DNA from: Rummeliibacillus sp. POC4
GTDB taxonomy: Bacteria; Bacillota; Bacilli; Bacillales_A; Planococcaceae
Reading direction: 5' to 3'
NCBI RefSeq assembly: GCF_003576525.1
Contig: NZ_QWUA01000015.1
Span: 1 to 33,856, forward strand
DNA: 33,856 bases
Of the stretch, positions 24,270 through 33,777 are shown piece by piece (positions within the stretch are counted from its first letter, which is position 1; every line of letters begins with the position of its first letter). The notes below the pieces were generated by a model, which ran no database searches, had not been told where the DNA came from, and saw only the letters and a list, made by a program, of their open reading frames with translations. Made by a program: the position numbers and the translations under genes.

Positions 24270-24671
24270 TTGAGTAAATTATCGAAAATGTTAATTGCGA
24301 TAGCGAGTGTCATAATTATTGGATTAGTAGGGAAAGCATTTGTATTAGATGAAGAAGTGAAAGGATATTTAGTAACGTTTTTCTTCGTTGGGTCAGGGTT
24401 AGCGCTGTTACGTTTATTTATTAACGCGATGATTGGGAAAATGAAGGGAAAACATATTGTAGTGAAAATAGGATTTTTTGCGGCGCTGTTAGGTGTAGGG
24501 ATACCGTTCCAAAGCTGGTTCCGTACAGAAGTTATTTTCTCAATGAGTAAAACATTTATTGTGCCAAGTGTTTCGGTAATGGTTGCTAGTGTAGTGTTAA
24601 TGACAATTGTATATGGCTTGATTGGGAAACGTGTTCAAGCAGCGCGCGCAGAAGAGCCACAACTAAATTAA
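24270..24671 (+). CDS. Four-helix membrane protein of unknown function
   Basis: A 133-residue protein with four hydrophobic segments, a short cytoplasmic KMKGKH loop in the middle and a polar tail (KRVQAARAEEPQLN). The start is TTG 24270, eight bases after GAGGAGG; an ATG five bases earlier closes at once. GC content is a little higher than in the decayed region before it. No family recognised. Monocistronic, with its own promoter and terminator. Confidence 0.72.
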   Translation: MSKLSKMLIAIASVIIIGLVGKAFVLDEEVKGYLVTFFFVGSGLALLRLFINAMIGKMKGKHIVVKIGFFAALLGVGIPFQSWFRTEVIFSMSKTFIVPSVSVMVASVVLMTIVYGLIGKRVQAARAEEPQLN

Positions 24672-24678
24672 TTTGTAA

Positions 24679-24710
24679 AAATGGACATCACTTCACTGTG
24701 GTGTCCATTT
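24679..24710 (+). terminator. Terminator after the gene at 24270
   Basis: A 13-bp stem (24679-24691 with 24698-24710, one G-T pair) with a six-base loop, followed by GTTTT. Confidence 0.8.
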
Positions 24711-24718
24711 GTTTTCCC

Positions 24719-24817
24719 GGGTACACTGATATTCTTTTTAATCGTTTCTATTTGACGACTGCCTAAGATGTAAAACAAATTCCAATTATATTGATCAATA
24801 AGGAAGGTCATTTTCTC
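24719..24817 (-). pseudogene. Decayed fragment of the short-chain dehydrogenase gene at 32284
   Basis: Bases 24719-24789 match 32435-32507 with a few substitutions and a small gap (shared GGTACACTGATATTCTTTTT, GACTGCCTAA and CAAATTCCAATTA). Bases 24790-24816 then match 32680-32706 (TTGATC-ATAAGGAA and CATTTTCT), so an internal stretch of about 170 bp is missing. There is no open frame of note. Confidence 0.82.
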
Positions 24818-24865
24818 CACTTCCACTAGCTCTTTTCAATCGGTTAAACCCTCTTAATTATTTGC

Positions 24866-24897
24866 AAAAAAAAGAAAGCGAAGTAATCCTCCGCTCT

Positions 24898-24898
<1 letters not shown>
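24866..24898 (-). terminator. Terminator of the beta-glucoside operon
   Basis: GCGAAG and CTCCGC arms (one mismatch) around TAATC directly follow the GH1 stop and are trailed by TTTCTTTTTTTT on the minus strand. Confidence 0.75.
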
Positions 24899-26382
<1,484 letters not shown>

Positions 26383-26407
26383 TTAGAGACTCTCGAAATC
26401 TTCAAAT

Positions 26408-27316
26408 CTAAAATGTGTCCTTCTGCCGTTGTAAAAAATGATATAGAGCACCGATTAAATTAGAATCATTGCCAAACTGACATCTTTCTACTTTAACCGT
26501 TAAGCCTTCTGATTCATACTTCATTTGCTGTAATGTTTCATTAATCTTCTCGACAAATCCCTCTCGATGACTGATTGCCCCTCCAATCAAAATCTTCTCC
26601 GGATCGAGGATGAATTGTAGATTATATATGCCAACAGCAAGTCGTCTCATAAACTTATCAATTTCATCCGCTACTTCCGAGTCCCCATTTTCAGCTAGCT
26701 TAAATATCTTTTTACCTGTAAGAACATCGGGGTCTATTCCTTTTCGTTTAGCAACCTGTTGGATTAATCCGCCTACCGCTGCTAAAGAACTAAAGGATTC
26801 TCCAGTATTCGGCCCCAGATAGTCCTCCATCAACATATACCCAAATTCTCCGGCAAAACCATTTTTCCCATGTCGAAGCTTTTTATCGAGAACCACTGCA
26901 CCTCCAATACCAATACCAAGCACTATACAAAGATAATCCTTCACATCCTTTGCTGCACCAATCCAACCTTCTGCCAATCCAGCACAATTCGCATCATTTT
27001 CTAGCTCAACAGGTAACTCCGTTTTATCCTGAAGAAGGTCTTTTATATTGGGTCCATGAATATATGGAAGAGCGGACGATCCCTCAATAATCCCCGTTTC
27101 AACATTCACGGCACCTGGTATACTAATAGCCAGCCCTTTTACCAAATGGCTTTTCTTAAACTCACCCACAATATCACCAATTGTATCTATAAATTCGGCT
27201 AGACTCTTTTTAGGAGTCGGAAGGGAGGATTTTTCAATAAAACAACCTGTTTCATCCATCAGAGCATATTTTATGGCAGAACCTCCAACATCAAACACCG
27301 CGTAGTAATTCACCAT
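26408..27316 (-). CDS. bglK: ROK family sugar kinase, beta-glucoside kinase (BglK)-like
   Basis: A 302-residue ROK protein with the phosphate loop DVGGSAIK (residues 9-16), the catalytic ENDAN block with D108 as base, and the GIGIGGAVV strand. The usual ROK zinc site (a GH motif followed by CxCGxxGC) is missing: AGEFGYM stands at 155-161 and no cysteine cluster follows. From memory Klebsiella BglK, an ATP-dependent beta-glucoside kinase, also has AGEFGYM and an AVYHFLQ-type end, matched here by ALYHFLQ. The likely reaction is 6-phosphorylation of imported beta-glucosides. A glucokinase acting on released glucose is the alternative. ATG 27316 follows GGAGG. Confidence 0.85.
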   Translation of the reverse strand: MVNYYAVFDVGGSAIKYALMDETGCFIEKSSLPTPKKSLAEFIDTIGDIVGEFKKSHLVKGLAISIPGAVNVETGIIEGSSALPYIHGPNIKDLLQDKTELPVELENDANCAGLAEGWIGAAKDVKDYLCIVLGIGIGGAVVLDKKLRHGKNGFAGEFGYMLMEDYLGPNTGESFSSLAAVGGLIQQVAKRKGIDPDVLTGKKIFKLAENGDSEVADEIDKFMRRLAVGIYNLQFILDPEKILIGGAISHREGFVEKINETLQQMKYESEGLTVKVERCQFGNDSNLIGALYHFLQRQKDTF

Positions 27317-27459
27317 ATAACCTCCTGCAACCTTATTTTTTATAAAAGGCTATTTATCCAATTCTTTCTTTTGTCGTAATAGAATAGCATTTACGAAATA
27401 TCTGAATTCTATTATTAAATTGAATATTTCCGGGAATCTAGCAATATAGCCGAATTTAT

Positions 27460-28464
27460 TCAACACGATTCCCTGATTATCAATTCTGAGTCAATAAATA
27501 CTGGTTTTAATTGTGACCGGTCATTAATCAAATCGTCGAGCATATAGGCGGATAATTTACCAAACTTCTCTTTATCCTGTTTCACTGTCGTTAATTTTGG
27601 ATGACTATACCGACACGCTGCAATATCGTCACACCCAATTAACCGGATATCTTGAGGACAGTTCAAGCCCGCCTCTTTAATCGCTTGCAATGCTCCAAGT
27701 GCCATCATATCTGACGTAGAAAAAACAGCCTCTGGCAGCTTTTTACTTTGCAGTATTCGCTTCATTGCCACATAACCGCTTTCCTCATGAAAATCACCAT
27801 ATTGAATCCAATCCTCACAAATTTCCAGACCAAATTGATTCATTGCCTCTAAGAAACCTTGTTTACGATAGGTAGAAACAGGAGAATCAAACTTACCACC
27901 AATAAAACCAATTTTTTTTATGGCATGAAGATAGAGATACTCTACCACTTTTCTTGCCAAACCCACATTATCCGTCATGATATAACTTGCTTTTGGTCCT
28001 TTTAACTCGATATCTATTCCGATGCAGGGTAAGCCCTCTAAAGCTATATCGTAGGTAGCCTCCTCTACTTCTTCTCCTGCAATGATTAAACAACCATCGA
28101 CATTGAAATGCCGGCATCTTGCTATATAACTGCCATTATCCGTATTAAATTTTTCGTTTGAAAACATTAAAATATCGTATCCTAGTAAACCTATATTTTT
28201 CTTAAAAGAAGATAGAATCTCATTAAAATAAGAATGGGTCATATCTACATTAATTCTACCGGCATATATTAAACCAATCAGATTTGATTTTTTTGTTGCC
28301 AATGATCTAGCAGAAAAGTTAGGCTCATACCCACTTTGGTTAATAATATCCATAACTTTTTTCTTTGTTTCTTCACTTATTCCCTTATAATTATTGATCA
28401 CTTTTGAAACAGTTCCTTGCGAAACATTTGCCATTTGCGCAATATCTTTAATGGTTAAATTCAT
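27460..28464 (-). CDS. LacI family transcriptional regulator
   Basis: A 334-residue LacI/GalR protein. The HTH and hinge are at residues 3-60 (TIKDIAQMANVSQGTVSKVI, then YEPNFSARSLATKKS). The rest is a periplasmic-binding-protein-like effector domain with IGLIYAGRI, VDGCLIIAG and IRLIGCDDIAACRYSHPKLTTV. It should control the operon in response to a beta-glucoside or its phosphate. The palindromes near 31945 and 32072 are its probable operators. It is encoded inside the operon, 35 bp after the second permease, with 142 bp before the kinase. Confidence 0.93.
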   Translation of the reverse strand: MNLTIKDIAQMANVSQGTVSKVINNYKGISEETKKKVMDIINQSGYEPNFSARSLATKKSNLIGLIYAGRINVDMTHSYFNEILSSFKKNIGLLGYDILMFSNEKFNTDNGSYIARCRHFNVDGCLIIAGEEVEEATYDIALEGLPCIGIDIELKGPKASYIMTDNVGLARKVVEYLYLHAIKKIGFIGGKFDSPVSTYRKQGFLEAMNQFGLEICEDWIQYGDFHEESGYVAMKRILQSKKLPEAVFSTSDMMALGALQAIKEAGLNCPQDIRLIGCDDIAACRYSHPKLTTVKQDKEKFGKLSAYMLDDLINDRSQLKPVFIDSELIIRESC

Positions 28465-28499
28465 GTTAATCCCTTCTAAGTGTGAGTAATTTCTTTTAT

Positions 28500-29345
28500 T
28501 TATTTCACAGATCCTTCAGTAATACTTGAAATAAATAACTTGTTGAATGATAAAAAGACCACTAGTAGCGGTACAGTTGCCCAAAATACACCCGACATAA
28601 TCATCCCAAAGTCCACATTTCGGGTATTGCTTAATTGGGCTAATGCTACTTGAATTGTATAATTCTCCGGATCCCTCAAAACGGTAAACTGCCATAGGAA
28701 CTCTCCCCATACTGCGGTAAAAACAATAATACCTACAGTTGCAATTGCTGGTAAAATAATTGGAAGGACAATGTTGCGGTAAATTCTAAAATTCGAGCAA
28801 CCATCCAATTTAGCCGCCTCAATAAGTTCATCAGGTACTGATTTACTGATATATTGCCTCATGAGAAAGATTCCCAATGGATTTAAGAAGAACAAAACCA
28901 TTACACCTGGTAATGTATCAAGCAAACCTGCTTTTGATATTAAGAAATATTGAGGTATTAAACCTAATTGCGGAGGAATAATCATCGTTAACAAAATTGC
29001 AATGAAAAGAATATTTTTCCCTGGGAAAGTAAACTTCGCAAATGCAAAACCAGCCAATGAACTAATGATCAAAACAACGATTGTTACAATGGCACAAATG
29101 ACAAATGAGTTCCATATTGAACCGAAGAAATCAATTTGATTTAATACTTTTTTAAAATTTTCAACCAACATATTCCCAGGTGTAATCGTAGGAGGAATCG
29201 AGTTAAAGGCTGAGCTAGGTCTAGTAGCCATTACAAACATCCAATAAAACGGGAATAAAGATAATATAGAGGTAATGACTAATAAAATATAGACAAGGAG
29301 TTTGCCACTAGAAAATTTTCTTGCCCTTTCTATTATTTTCATCAT
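28500..29345 (-). CDS. Carbohydrate ABC transporter permease, MalG type
   Basis: A 281-residue CUT1 permease with six membrane helices. The EAA loop that contacts the ATPase is EAAKLDGCSNFRIYRNIVLP (near residues 180-200). The YWMFVMATRPSSAF segment after helix 1 is typical of MalG-like proteins. With the MalF-type partner it forms the channel for the sugar delivered by the binding lipoprotein. Its ATG overlaps the partner's stop by 4 bp. Confidence 0.93.
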   Translation of the reverse strand: MMKIIERARKFSSGKLLVYILLVITSILSLFPFYWMFVMATRPSSAFNSIPPTITPGNMLVENFKKVLNQIDFFGSIWNSFVICAIVTIVVLIISSLAGFAFAKFTFPGKNILFIAILLTMIIPPQLGLIPQYFLISKAGLLDTLPGVMVLFFLNPLGIFLMRQYISKSVPDELIEAAKLDGCSNFRIYRNIVLPIILPAIATVGIIVFTAVWGEFLWQFTVLRDPENYTIQVALAQLSNTRNVDFGMIMSGVFWATVPLLVVFLSFNKLFISSITEGSVK

Positions 29346-30310
29346 CCATTCCTCCTTTTTCTTCCTATACCAGATGATAAGTATACATTGATTGCTGCAA
29401 TCGCTGTGATCAATATTAATAATATGATTGCTGTTGCAGATGCGGTGCCAAAGGATTGTAATCTAAAGGCATCACGATACAAGTACATCACGATTGTCAT
29501 TGCCTCATCTCTCGTAAAGGCATCATTTCCCAAAAATACAGTTGGCTCAGAAAATAATTGGAGTGCTCCCACGGTGGACGTAAAGACCGTCAATATGATA
29601 AACGGCTTCAGCATGGGTATGGTTATATGTCGGAATTGCTGTATTTTGCTTGCACCATCAATTGAAGCAGCTTCATACAAATCATTTGGGATACTTTGAA
29701 TTCCAGCAAGATAAATTATCGTGTTATAGCCAACCCATCGCCAAAATACCATAATTGAAATCGCAAGTTTCGTTCCCCATTCTGACCTAGTCCAACTCAC
29801 CGGATCAAGTCCTGCTAAACTTAATACATAGTTGGCTAAGGAAGATTCATGGTCACTAAACAGCACACTAAAAATGAGGGCTACCGCTACCATTGAAGTA
29901 ATATAGGGCATAAAAATGGTGACTCTGAAGAAATTTCTAAATCTTAGAAATGCCATATTTAACAAGTAGGCAAAAATGATTCCAAACAAGATTTGAGGAG
30001 CGGTTCCCATGATTCCCATAACGATTGTATTATAAACCGCCTTCCAGAAAAGAGAATCAGTTAAGACAATTTTAAAGTTCTCCAATCCGGCAGGGATCAT
30101 AGGGCTAAGACCGTTCCATTTTTGAAATGCTAAATAAATACTAAATATAGCCGGATACAAACCAATAATCGCAAAAATAATAAAGAAAGGAGCAATGTAT
30201 AAATAGGCAGAATACATATCTTTTCTCGATTCAGACCTAACCCGCTTCTTTCTTCCCTTGACCTCATTTGTTACTGTATTCGCTTTCAGTTGAATACACC
30301 TCTTTTCCAT
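29342..30310 (-). CDS. Carbohydrate ABC transporter permease, MalF type
   Basis: A 322-residue CUT1 permease with six helices and the EAA loop EAASIDGASKIQQFRHITIP. The first 35 residues are a basic cytoplasmic tail. ATG 30310 is used but lacks a clear ribosome site; an in-frame CTG at 30289 lies seven bases after AGAGGTG and may be the true start. The region just upstream is a palindromic insertion-like element. The gene is coupled to the MalG-type gene by a 4-bp overlap. No ATPase gene is present in the operon. Confidence 0.92.
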   Translation of the reverse strand: MEKRCIQLKANTVTNEVKGRKKRVRSESRKDMYSAYLYIAPFFIIFAIIGLYPAIFSIYLAFQKWNGLSPMIPAGLENFKIVLTDSLFWKAVYNTIVMGIMGTAPQILFGIIFAYLLNMAFLRFRNFFRVTIFMPYITSMVAVALIFSVLFSDHESSLANYVLSLAGLDPVSWTRSEWGTKLAISIMVFWRWVGYNTIIYLAGIQSIPNDLYEAASIDGASKIQQFRHITIPMLKPFIILTVFTSTVGALQLFSEPTVFLGNDAFTRDEAMTIVMYLYRDAFRLQSFGTASATAIILLILITAIAAINVYLSSGIGRKRRNG

Positions 30311-30384
30311 CAAAGATGGGAGTGGCGTTCCCTACAAGACACGCCTACTCTCCAGTTTTTCTAGTAAACTATAAAGTGAAACTT

Positions 30385-30512
30385 CCATCAGTGGGGGTTT
30401 TCTTCATCCCCACTGATGGTTAGTTGAACCAATCGGACTTTTACGGGCAGTTATCCCCCACCTATCTTTCTCATTTCTCTCTCAACCTTGAGGTGGGGGT
30501 CTTACTGCCCGT
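30385..30512. mobile_element. Palindromic intergenic element between binding-protein and permease genes (possible IS200/IS605-type or MITE-like remnant)
   Basis: Two strong stem-loops sit together. The first has perfect 12-bp arms CCATCAGTGGGG and CCCCACTGATGG (30385-30396 with 30408-30419). The second has paired 9-bp arms ACGGGCAGT/ACTGCCCGT (30443-30451 with 30504-30512) enclosing CCCCCACCT/AGGTGGGGG (30455-30463 with 30491-30499). I recall similar blocks scattered in Bacillus genomes, but that is unverified. No transposase is present. In the mRNA the stems could protect the binding-protein message and lower permease expression. Confidence 0.45.
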
Positions 30513-30527
30513 TAATGCGGGATTAAA

Positions 30528-31817
30528 TTATCGATTTAATAAGCCCTTAGAACGCTTAATAGCTTCTTTCCATTCTTTTTCAGGGTCTGCTCCTTTACTT
30601 TGCACGTTCTTCAAAGCATTCAAAACTTCTGAATAAATTGGGAAGTATTTTTCACCTTTATAAACAGCTCCATTAATATCTTGTGCAGCTTTTGCAAATA
30701 CAGGTGCAGTTGATTGTCCTCCAAAGAATTCATCTTTATTTGTTTTGAAATCTTCCATTTCATAGACCGATTGTGCAGAAGGGAATAGTCCCTTGTCTTT
30801 GAAGGATTTCAGTTGATTTTCTGGAGAAACTAACCACGCTGTAAATTTATATGCTTCTTCTGCATTTTTTGTTTCGCTTGGAATGGAAATGAAAGATCCT
30901 CCCCAGTTCGCTGCAAATTCAGATGGCAGTGTTGCCACTCTCCATTTACCGATTGCTTCTTGCGCATTACCTTCCATCCAGCCCTTTAACCAGCCAGCTC
31001 CTAACTCAGCAGCGAATTCTCCTTTATTTACGGCATTCGCCCACTCCGGTGACCACATCTCAAATTTACCAACAATCCCCAGTTTGTTTAACTTTACGGC
31101 ATAATCATAGGCATTTTTAACGGCATTTCCATCCTTTTCTAATAACAACTCGCCTTTATTATTAAGAAATGTTGTTTCTGCACCGTCCAAGTAAGCTCTG
31201 AATGCCATTTCAATACTATCTATAAATACCTTACCTGTTTTTTCTTTCACTTTAAGCCCTGCTTCTTCAAATGCAGTCGGAGAATTAATGGATGCTGCCA
31301 CTTCTTCCGGATCAGTTGGCAACCCTGCTTTCTCAAATAGATCTACCCGATAGTACAAGGCTTTCGGTCCAATATCCGTCGGCAAACCAATCAAGAAATC
31401 ACCACTATCGTTCTCACCTGTTTTCCATTTCCAATCTAGGTACTGATCTTTAATATCATTTGCACCAAGGTCATATAAGTTTTCAAAACGGTCTTGTGCC
31501 GTTTTAAAACGGTCTAATTGGTCAATTTCTAACATGGCAATATCGGGTGCTCCGCTTCCAGCAGATAAAGCAGTAAATAATGCATCATGATGTTCTGCGG
31601 TTTCAGCAGCCCTTACTTTAACTTTGACACCAGGATTTTCTTTTTCATACTCTTTTGCCAAATCTTCATAATTAGTAGCACCAAATGTCCAAAAATTCAG
31701 AGTAACTGTATCTTTGCTTTTACCATTTTCTGAAGAAGTCTTTTCATTACATGCTGCTAATGACAACGCCAGAGCCGTAGATAGTCCGATAGCAATCAGT
31801 TTTTTAAGGCTTTTCAA
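30528..31817 (-). CDS. Carbohydrate ABC transporter substrate-binding lipoprotein (SBP family 1)
   Basis: A 429-residue exported lipoprotein. From TTG 31817 it begins with a basic signal peptide and the lipobox LAAC (C23). GGGGG nine bases before supports this start over ATG 31850, which would add eleven residues before a normal signal peptide. The mature part is a cluster B/family 1 binding protein: VTLNFWTFGATNYEDLA, EYEKENPGVKVKV, PDIAMLEIDQ, and GGSFISIPSETKNAEEAYKF near residues 305-325. It captures the sugar outside the membrane for the two permeases. First gene of the operon. Confidence 0.93.
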   Translation of the reverse strand: MKSLKKLIAIGLSTALALSLAACNEKTSSENGKSKDTVTLNFWTFGATNYEDLAKEYEKENPGVKVKVRAAETAEHHDALFTALSAGSGAPDIAMLEIDQLDRFKTAQDRFENLYDLGANDIKDQYLDWKWKTGENDSGDFLIGLPTDIGPKALYYRVDLFEKAGLPTDPEEVAASINSPTAFEEAGLKVKEKTGKVFIDSIEMAFRAYLDGAETTFLNNKGELLLEKDGNAVKNAYDYAVKLNKLGIVGKFEMWSPEWANAVNKGEFAAELGAGWLKGWMEGNAQEAIGKWRVATLPSEFAANWGGSFISIPSETKNAEEAYKFTAWLVSPENQLKSFKDKGLFPSAQSVYEMEDFKTNKDEFFGGQSTAPVFAKAAQDINGAVYKGEKYFPIYSEVLNALKNVQSKGADPEKEWKEAIKRSKGLLNR

Positions 31818-31944
31818 TTGTGATACCCCCATTATTGTTTTATTAAACATTCCCCGAATACATACTTTGAGCGATTCTTATATGTACCGACCCCCTTTTA
31901 CTACGCTAATCTTGAAAAATATGAAATAGCAATAGGACTCCCCA

Positions 31945-31960
31945 TAGAAATCGGTTTCTA
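31945..31960. promoter_or_regulatory. Probable LacI-family operator (downstream site)
   Basis: TAGAAATCGGTTTCTA is a near-perfect palindrome with a central CG, typical of LacI-family sites. Its core AGAAAYCGSTTTCT is shared with the site at 32072 and differs from cre at both ends. It lies about 50 bp downstream of the predicted start of transcription. Confidence 0.6.
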
Positions 31961-31992
31961 TAAAAGTTCATATAAATTTAAACGCCCAAAGA

Positions 31993-32006
31993 TGAAACCG
32001 TTTTCA
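31993..32006. promoter_or_regulatory. Catabolite-responsive element (cre) for CcpA
   Basis: TGAAACCGTTTTCA fits the cre consensus TGWAANCGNTNWCA at every fixed position. It begins about seven bases downstream of the -10, so bound CcpA would block initiation when preferred sugars are present. Confidence 0.8.
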
Positions 32007-32012
32007 AATTTG

Positions 32013-32041
32013 ATTATATATGTAACATCTTCTAAAATCAA
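32013..32041 (-). promoter_or_regulatory. Sigma-A promoter of the beta-glucoside operon
   Basis: On the minus strand TTGATT (32041-32036) and TATAAT (32018-32013) are 17 bp apart. The start would be near 32006, giving a leader of about 190 bases before the binding-protein gene. The cre and two LacI-like palindromes surround it. Confidence 0.7.
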
Positions 32042-32071
32042 CCAATTATTTTAAATTATCAGAATATTTTT

Positions 32072-32085
32072 AGAAACCGCTTTCT
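32072..32085. promoter_or_regulatory. Probable LacI-family operator (upstream site)
   Basis: AGAAACCGCTTTCT shares its core with the site at 31945, with centres about 126 bp apart. It lies upstream of the -35, so looping between the two sites is possible. The rest of 32086-32283 has no gene. Confidence 0.55.
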
Positions 32086-32283
32086 CTATTACCTTTCGAA
32101 ACTATAAAAATAAACCGCGCACAATTGAGAGACAGTAATATAAGCATTTATTTTAATACATAACAAAAGTTCTCCCTTATTAATCCTAAGTCTACGATAA
32201 ATCTGCTCCACTAATACCAGTTCTGATACGGTAGTGGTTAAGCTTTTACTTTTATGTATGACCATTTAAGAAGGTCGTTGTTT

Positions 32284-32808
32284 CTAAGGTTCTGTCATTC
32301 CAACAATATATTTAGCTTCTTTTTGAGAGATTGCTTTAATCACCCCAGAGGAGATTTCTGTATTGGTTAACCATCTCGTTTGGTCATTTTCTCTCACAAA
32401 ACCCAATTGCACTTGAGAATAGGTACAATTTTTAGGTACACTGATATTCTTTTTGATCGTTTCTAAATTTGAACGACTGCCTAAAATGTGAAGCAAATTC
32501 CAATTACTTTTCTGTTTGGAAACCACATTCATAATTGTAGAAAGAGCATCAGGAGCAGTGGAATGCACCCATGCAACGACTATATCAATATCACCGATTT
32601 CTCTTATTTGTTCTTCTATTGCCAATTTCAAATCATTCGTCTCATGATAGTCTAAATATAAAGGATTAATGTTCTTACATTGATCGATAAGGAAATCCAT
32701 TTTCTTCTTACTTCTCCCAATGACAGTTACATCATCATATTGGCTAGCCAACCAAACGGATGCTTCCTTGAACATTCCACTACCCCCGATAATAAGTGCA
32801 TGGCTCAT
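32284..32808 (-). CDS. Short-chain dehydrogenase-like Rossmann protein
   Basis: A 174-residue protein with an N-terminal NAD(P)-binding fold: ALIIGGSGMFKEASVWLA (residues 4-21), VTVIGRSKKK with an arginine that would favour NADP, then LYLDYHETNDL and IDIVVAWVHSTAPDAL. It is shorter than classical SDRs (about 250) and lacks the YxxxK catalytic pair, like a small Bacillus group annotated as short-chain dehydrogenase whose reaction is unknown. Start ATG 32808 follows AGGAGG. Partial copies occur at 33547-33687 and 24719-24817. Confidence 0.8.
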   Translation of the reverse strand: MSHALIIGGSGMFKEASVWLASQYDDVTVIGRSKKKMDFLIDQCKNINPLYLDYHETNDLKLAIEEQIREIGDIDIVVAWVHSTAPDALSTIMNVVSKQKSNWNLLHILGSRSNLETIKKNISVPKNCTYSQVQLGFVRENDQTRWLTNTEISSGVIKAISQKEAKYIVGMTEP

Positions 32809-32894
32809 AGAATTACCTCCTTTGTCTTTACCCTATTCAAGTAAAATTACTATTGTTCGCCAACTTACAATTCATGTAGCATTATACCGACAAA

Positions 32895-33413
32895 CTACAT
32901 CTTCAACCTTTCCGAAAACCAACTGAGCGCTTTTTGCTCCATTTCACTTACAAATTTCTTTTTTGCTGGACTATAATCACTTGTAGTTTCGTAGCGTTGC
33001 GCCAACTCTTCTTTAAAACGACTGTACTCAGCTACTTCTTGAGGATGATTTCTTAAATAATCTCGAAAGATCAAATGCCGTTCAATTTCAGGATTGTCAA
33101 ATTGGTAAAAATGGATATGGTGAGTTCTGTTCTCGCCACCTTTTCTAAATAACCTCCTACCTGTAATCCCCCATTCCCCAGCAACATCATAACCAAGGTA
33201 CTCCATTTGCTTATTGTATAAGTCCACCTTCTCTATCGACTTAACAATACACATCATATCGATTACAGGTTTTGCTTTCATTCCATAAACTGATGTACTT
33301 CCAAAATGCTCGCATTTGATGATCTCGTCGCCAAATATTGTTTTCAGAAACTCTGCCTCAATTTGAAACATTTCAGGCCAATCTACATTATATTCTGTAA
33401 GGCGTACTTTCAT
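32895..33413 (-). CDS. GrpB family protein (UPF0157)
   Basis: A 172-residue protein with the GrpB/UPF0157 nucleotidyltransferase-like fold: VDWPEMFQIEAEFLKTIFGD, CEHFGSTSVYGMKAKPVIDMM (about residues 34-54), GYDVAGEWGITGRRLFRKGG and THHIHFYQFDNPEIERHL. GSTS with a downstream KPVIDMM is the nucleotidyltransferase hallmark; no substrate is known. Some members occur fused to CoaE. ATG 33413 follows GGAGAGG. It lies between the intact and the truncated dehydrogenase copies. Confidence 0.92.
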   Translation of the reverse strand: MKVRLTEYNVDWPEMFQIEAEFLKTIFGDEIIKCEHFGSTSVYGMKAKPVIDMMCIVKSIEKVDLYNKQMEYLGYDVAGEWGITGRRLFRKGGENRTHHIHFYQFDNPEIERHLIFRDYLRNHPQEVAEYSRFKEELAQRYETTSDYSPAKKKFVSEMEQKALSWFSERLKM

Positions 33414-33546
33414 AGTAGTATCCTCTCCTTATAATTCTTAATAATATGGCGACAGCAAAAACACCTGGATGAGTTTGATTATTTATTGACTATTTCTCAC
33501 TAACCAACATCTCTCTTCATAATAGATGTTCCTTGTTGTATAATTT

Positions 33547-33687
33547 CTAATATTCGGTTAAATGTTTAAGAAAATCCATTTTCTTCTTTCTTCTCCCAAT
33601 GACAGTTACATCATCATATTGGCTAGCCAACCAAACAGATGCTTCCTTCAACATTCCACTACCCCCGATAATAAGTGCATGGCTCAT
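33547..33687 (-). pseudogene. 5' fragment of a duplicated short-chain dehydrogenase gene
   Basis: From ATG 33687 (after AGGGGG) the first 40 or so codons are nearly identical to the gene at 32284-32808, from MSHALIIGGSGM through KKKMDFL. Then identity ends near 33571 and the frame closes after six unrelated codons (KHLTEY). It still has a ribosome site and might be translated as a 46-residue peptide, but it lacks most of the Rossmann fold. Confidence 0.85.
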
Positions 33688-33756
33688 TGAATGACCCCCT
33701 TTTTCTTTAACTTTCTCCTCGTATATTAGTAGTAAGAGCTCTTTCCGATAGAATTT

Positions 33757-33777
33757 CCAGTTGATCCGGACAACTGG
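33757..33777. promoter_or_regulatory. Inverted repeat upstream of the truncated dehydrogenase
   Basis: CCAGTTG and CAACTGG arms surround ATCCGGA, itself nearly symmetric. Two more short palindromes lie close by (AAGAGCTCTT at 33734 and TTCCTATAGGAA near 33791). A regulator site or small stem-loop is possible. No gene was found from 33688 to the window end. Confidence 0.35.

Noticed and set aside
24119-24313. 64-codon minus-strand frame ending GLGYILGALNKAVF
   Set aside because: It overlaps the promoter and start of the well-supported gene at 24270, has no ribosome site, and most of it is low-quality coding sequence. It may be the tail of a lost gene but cannot be supported.
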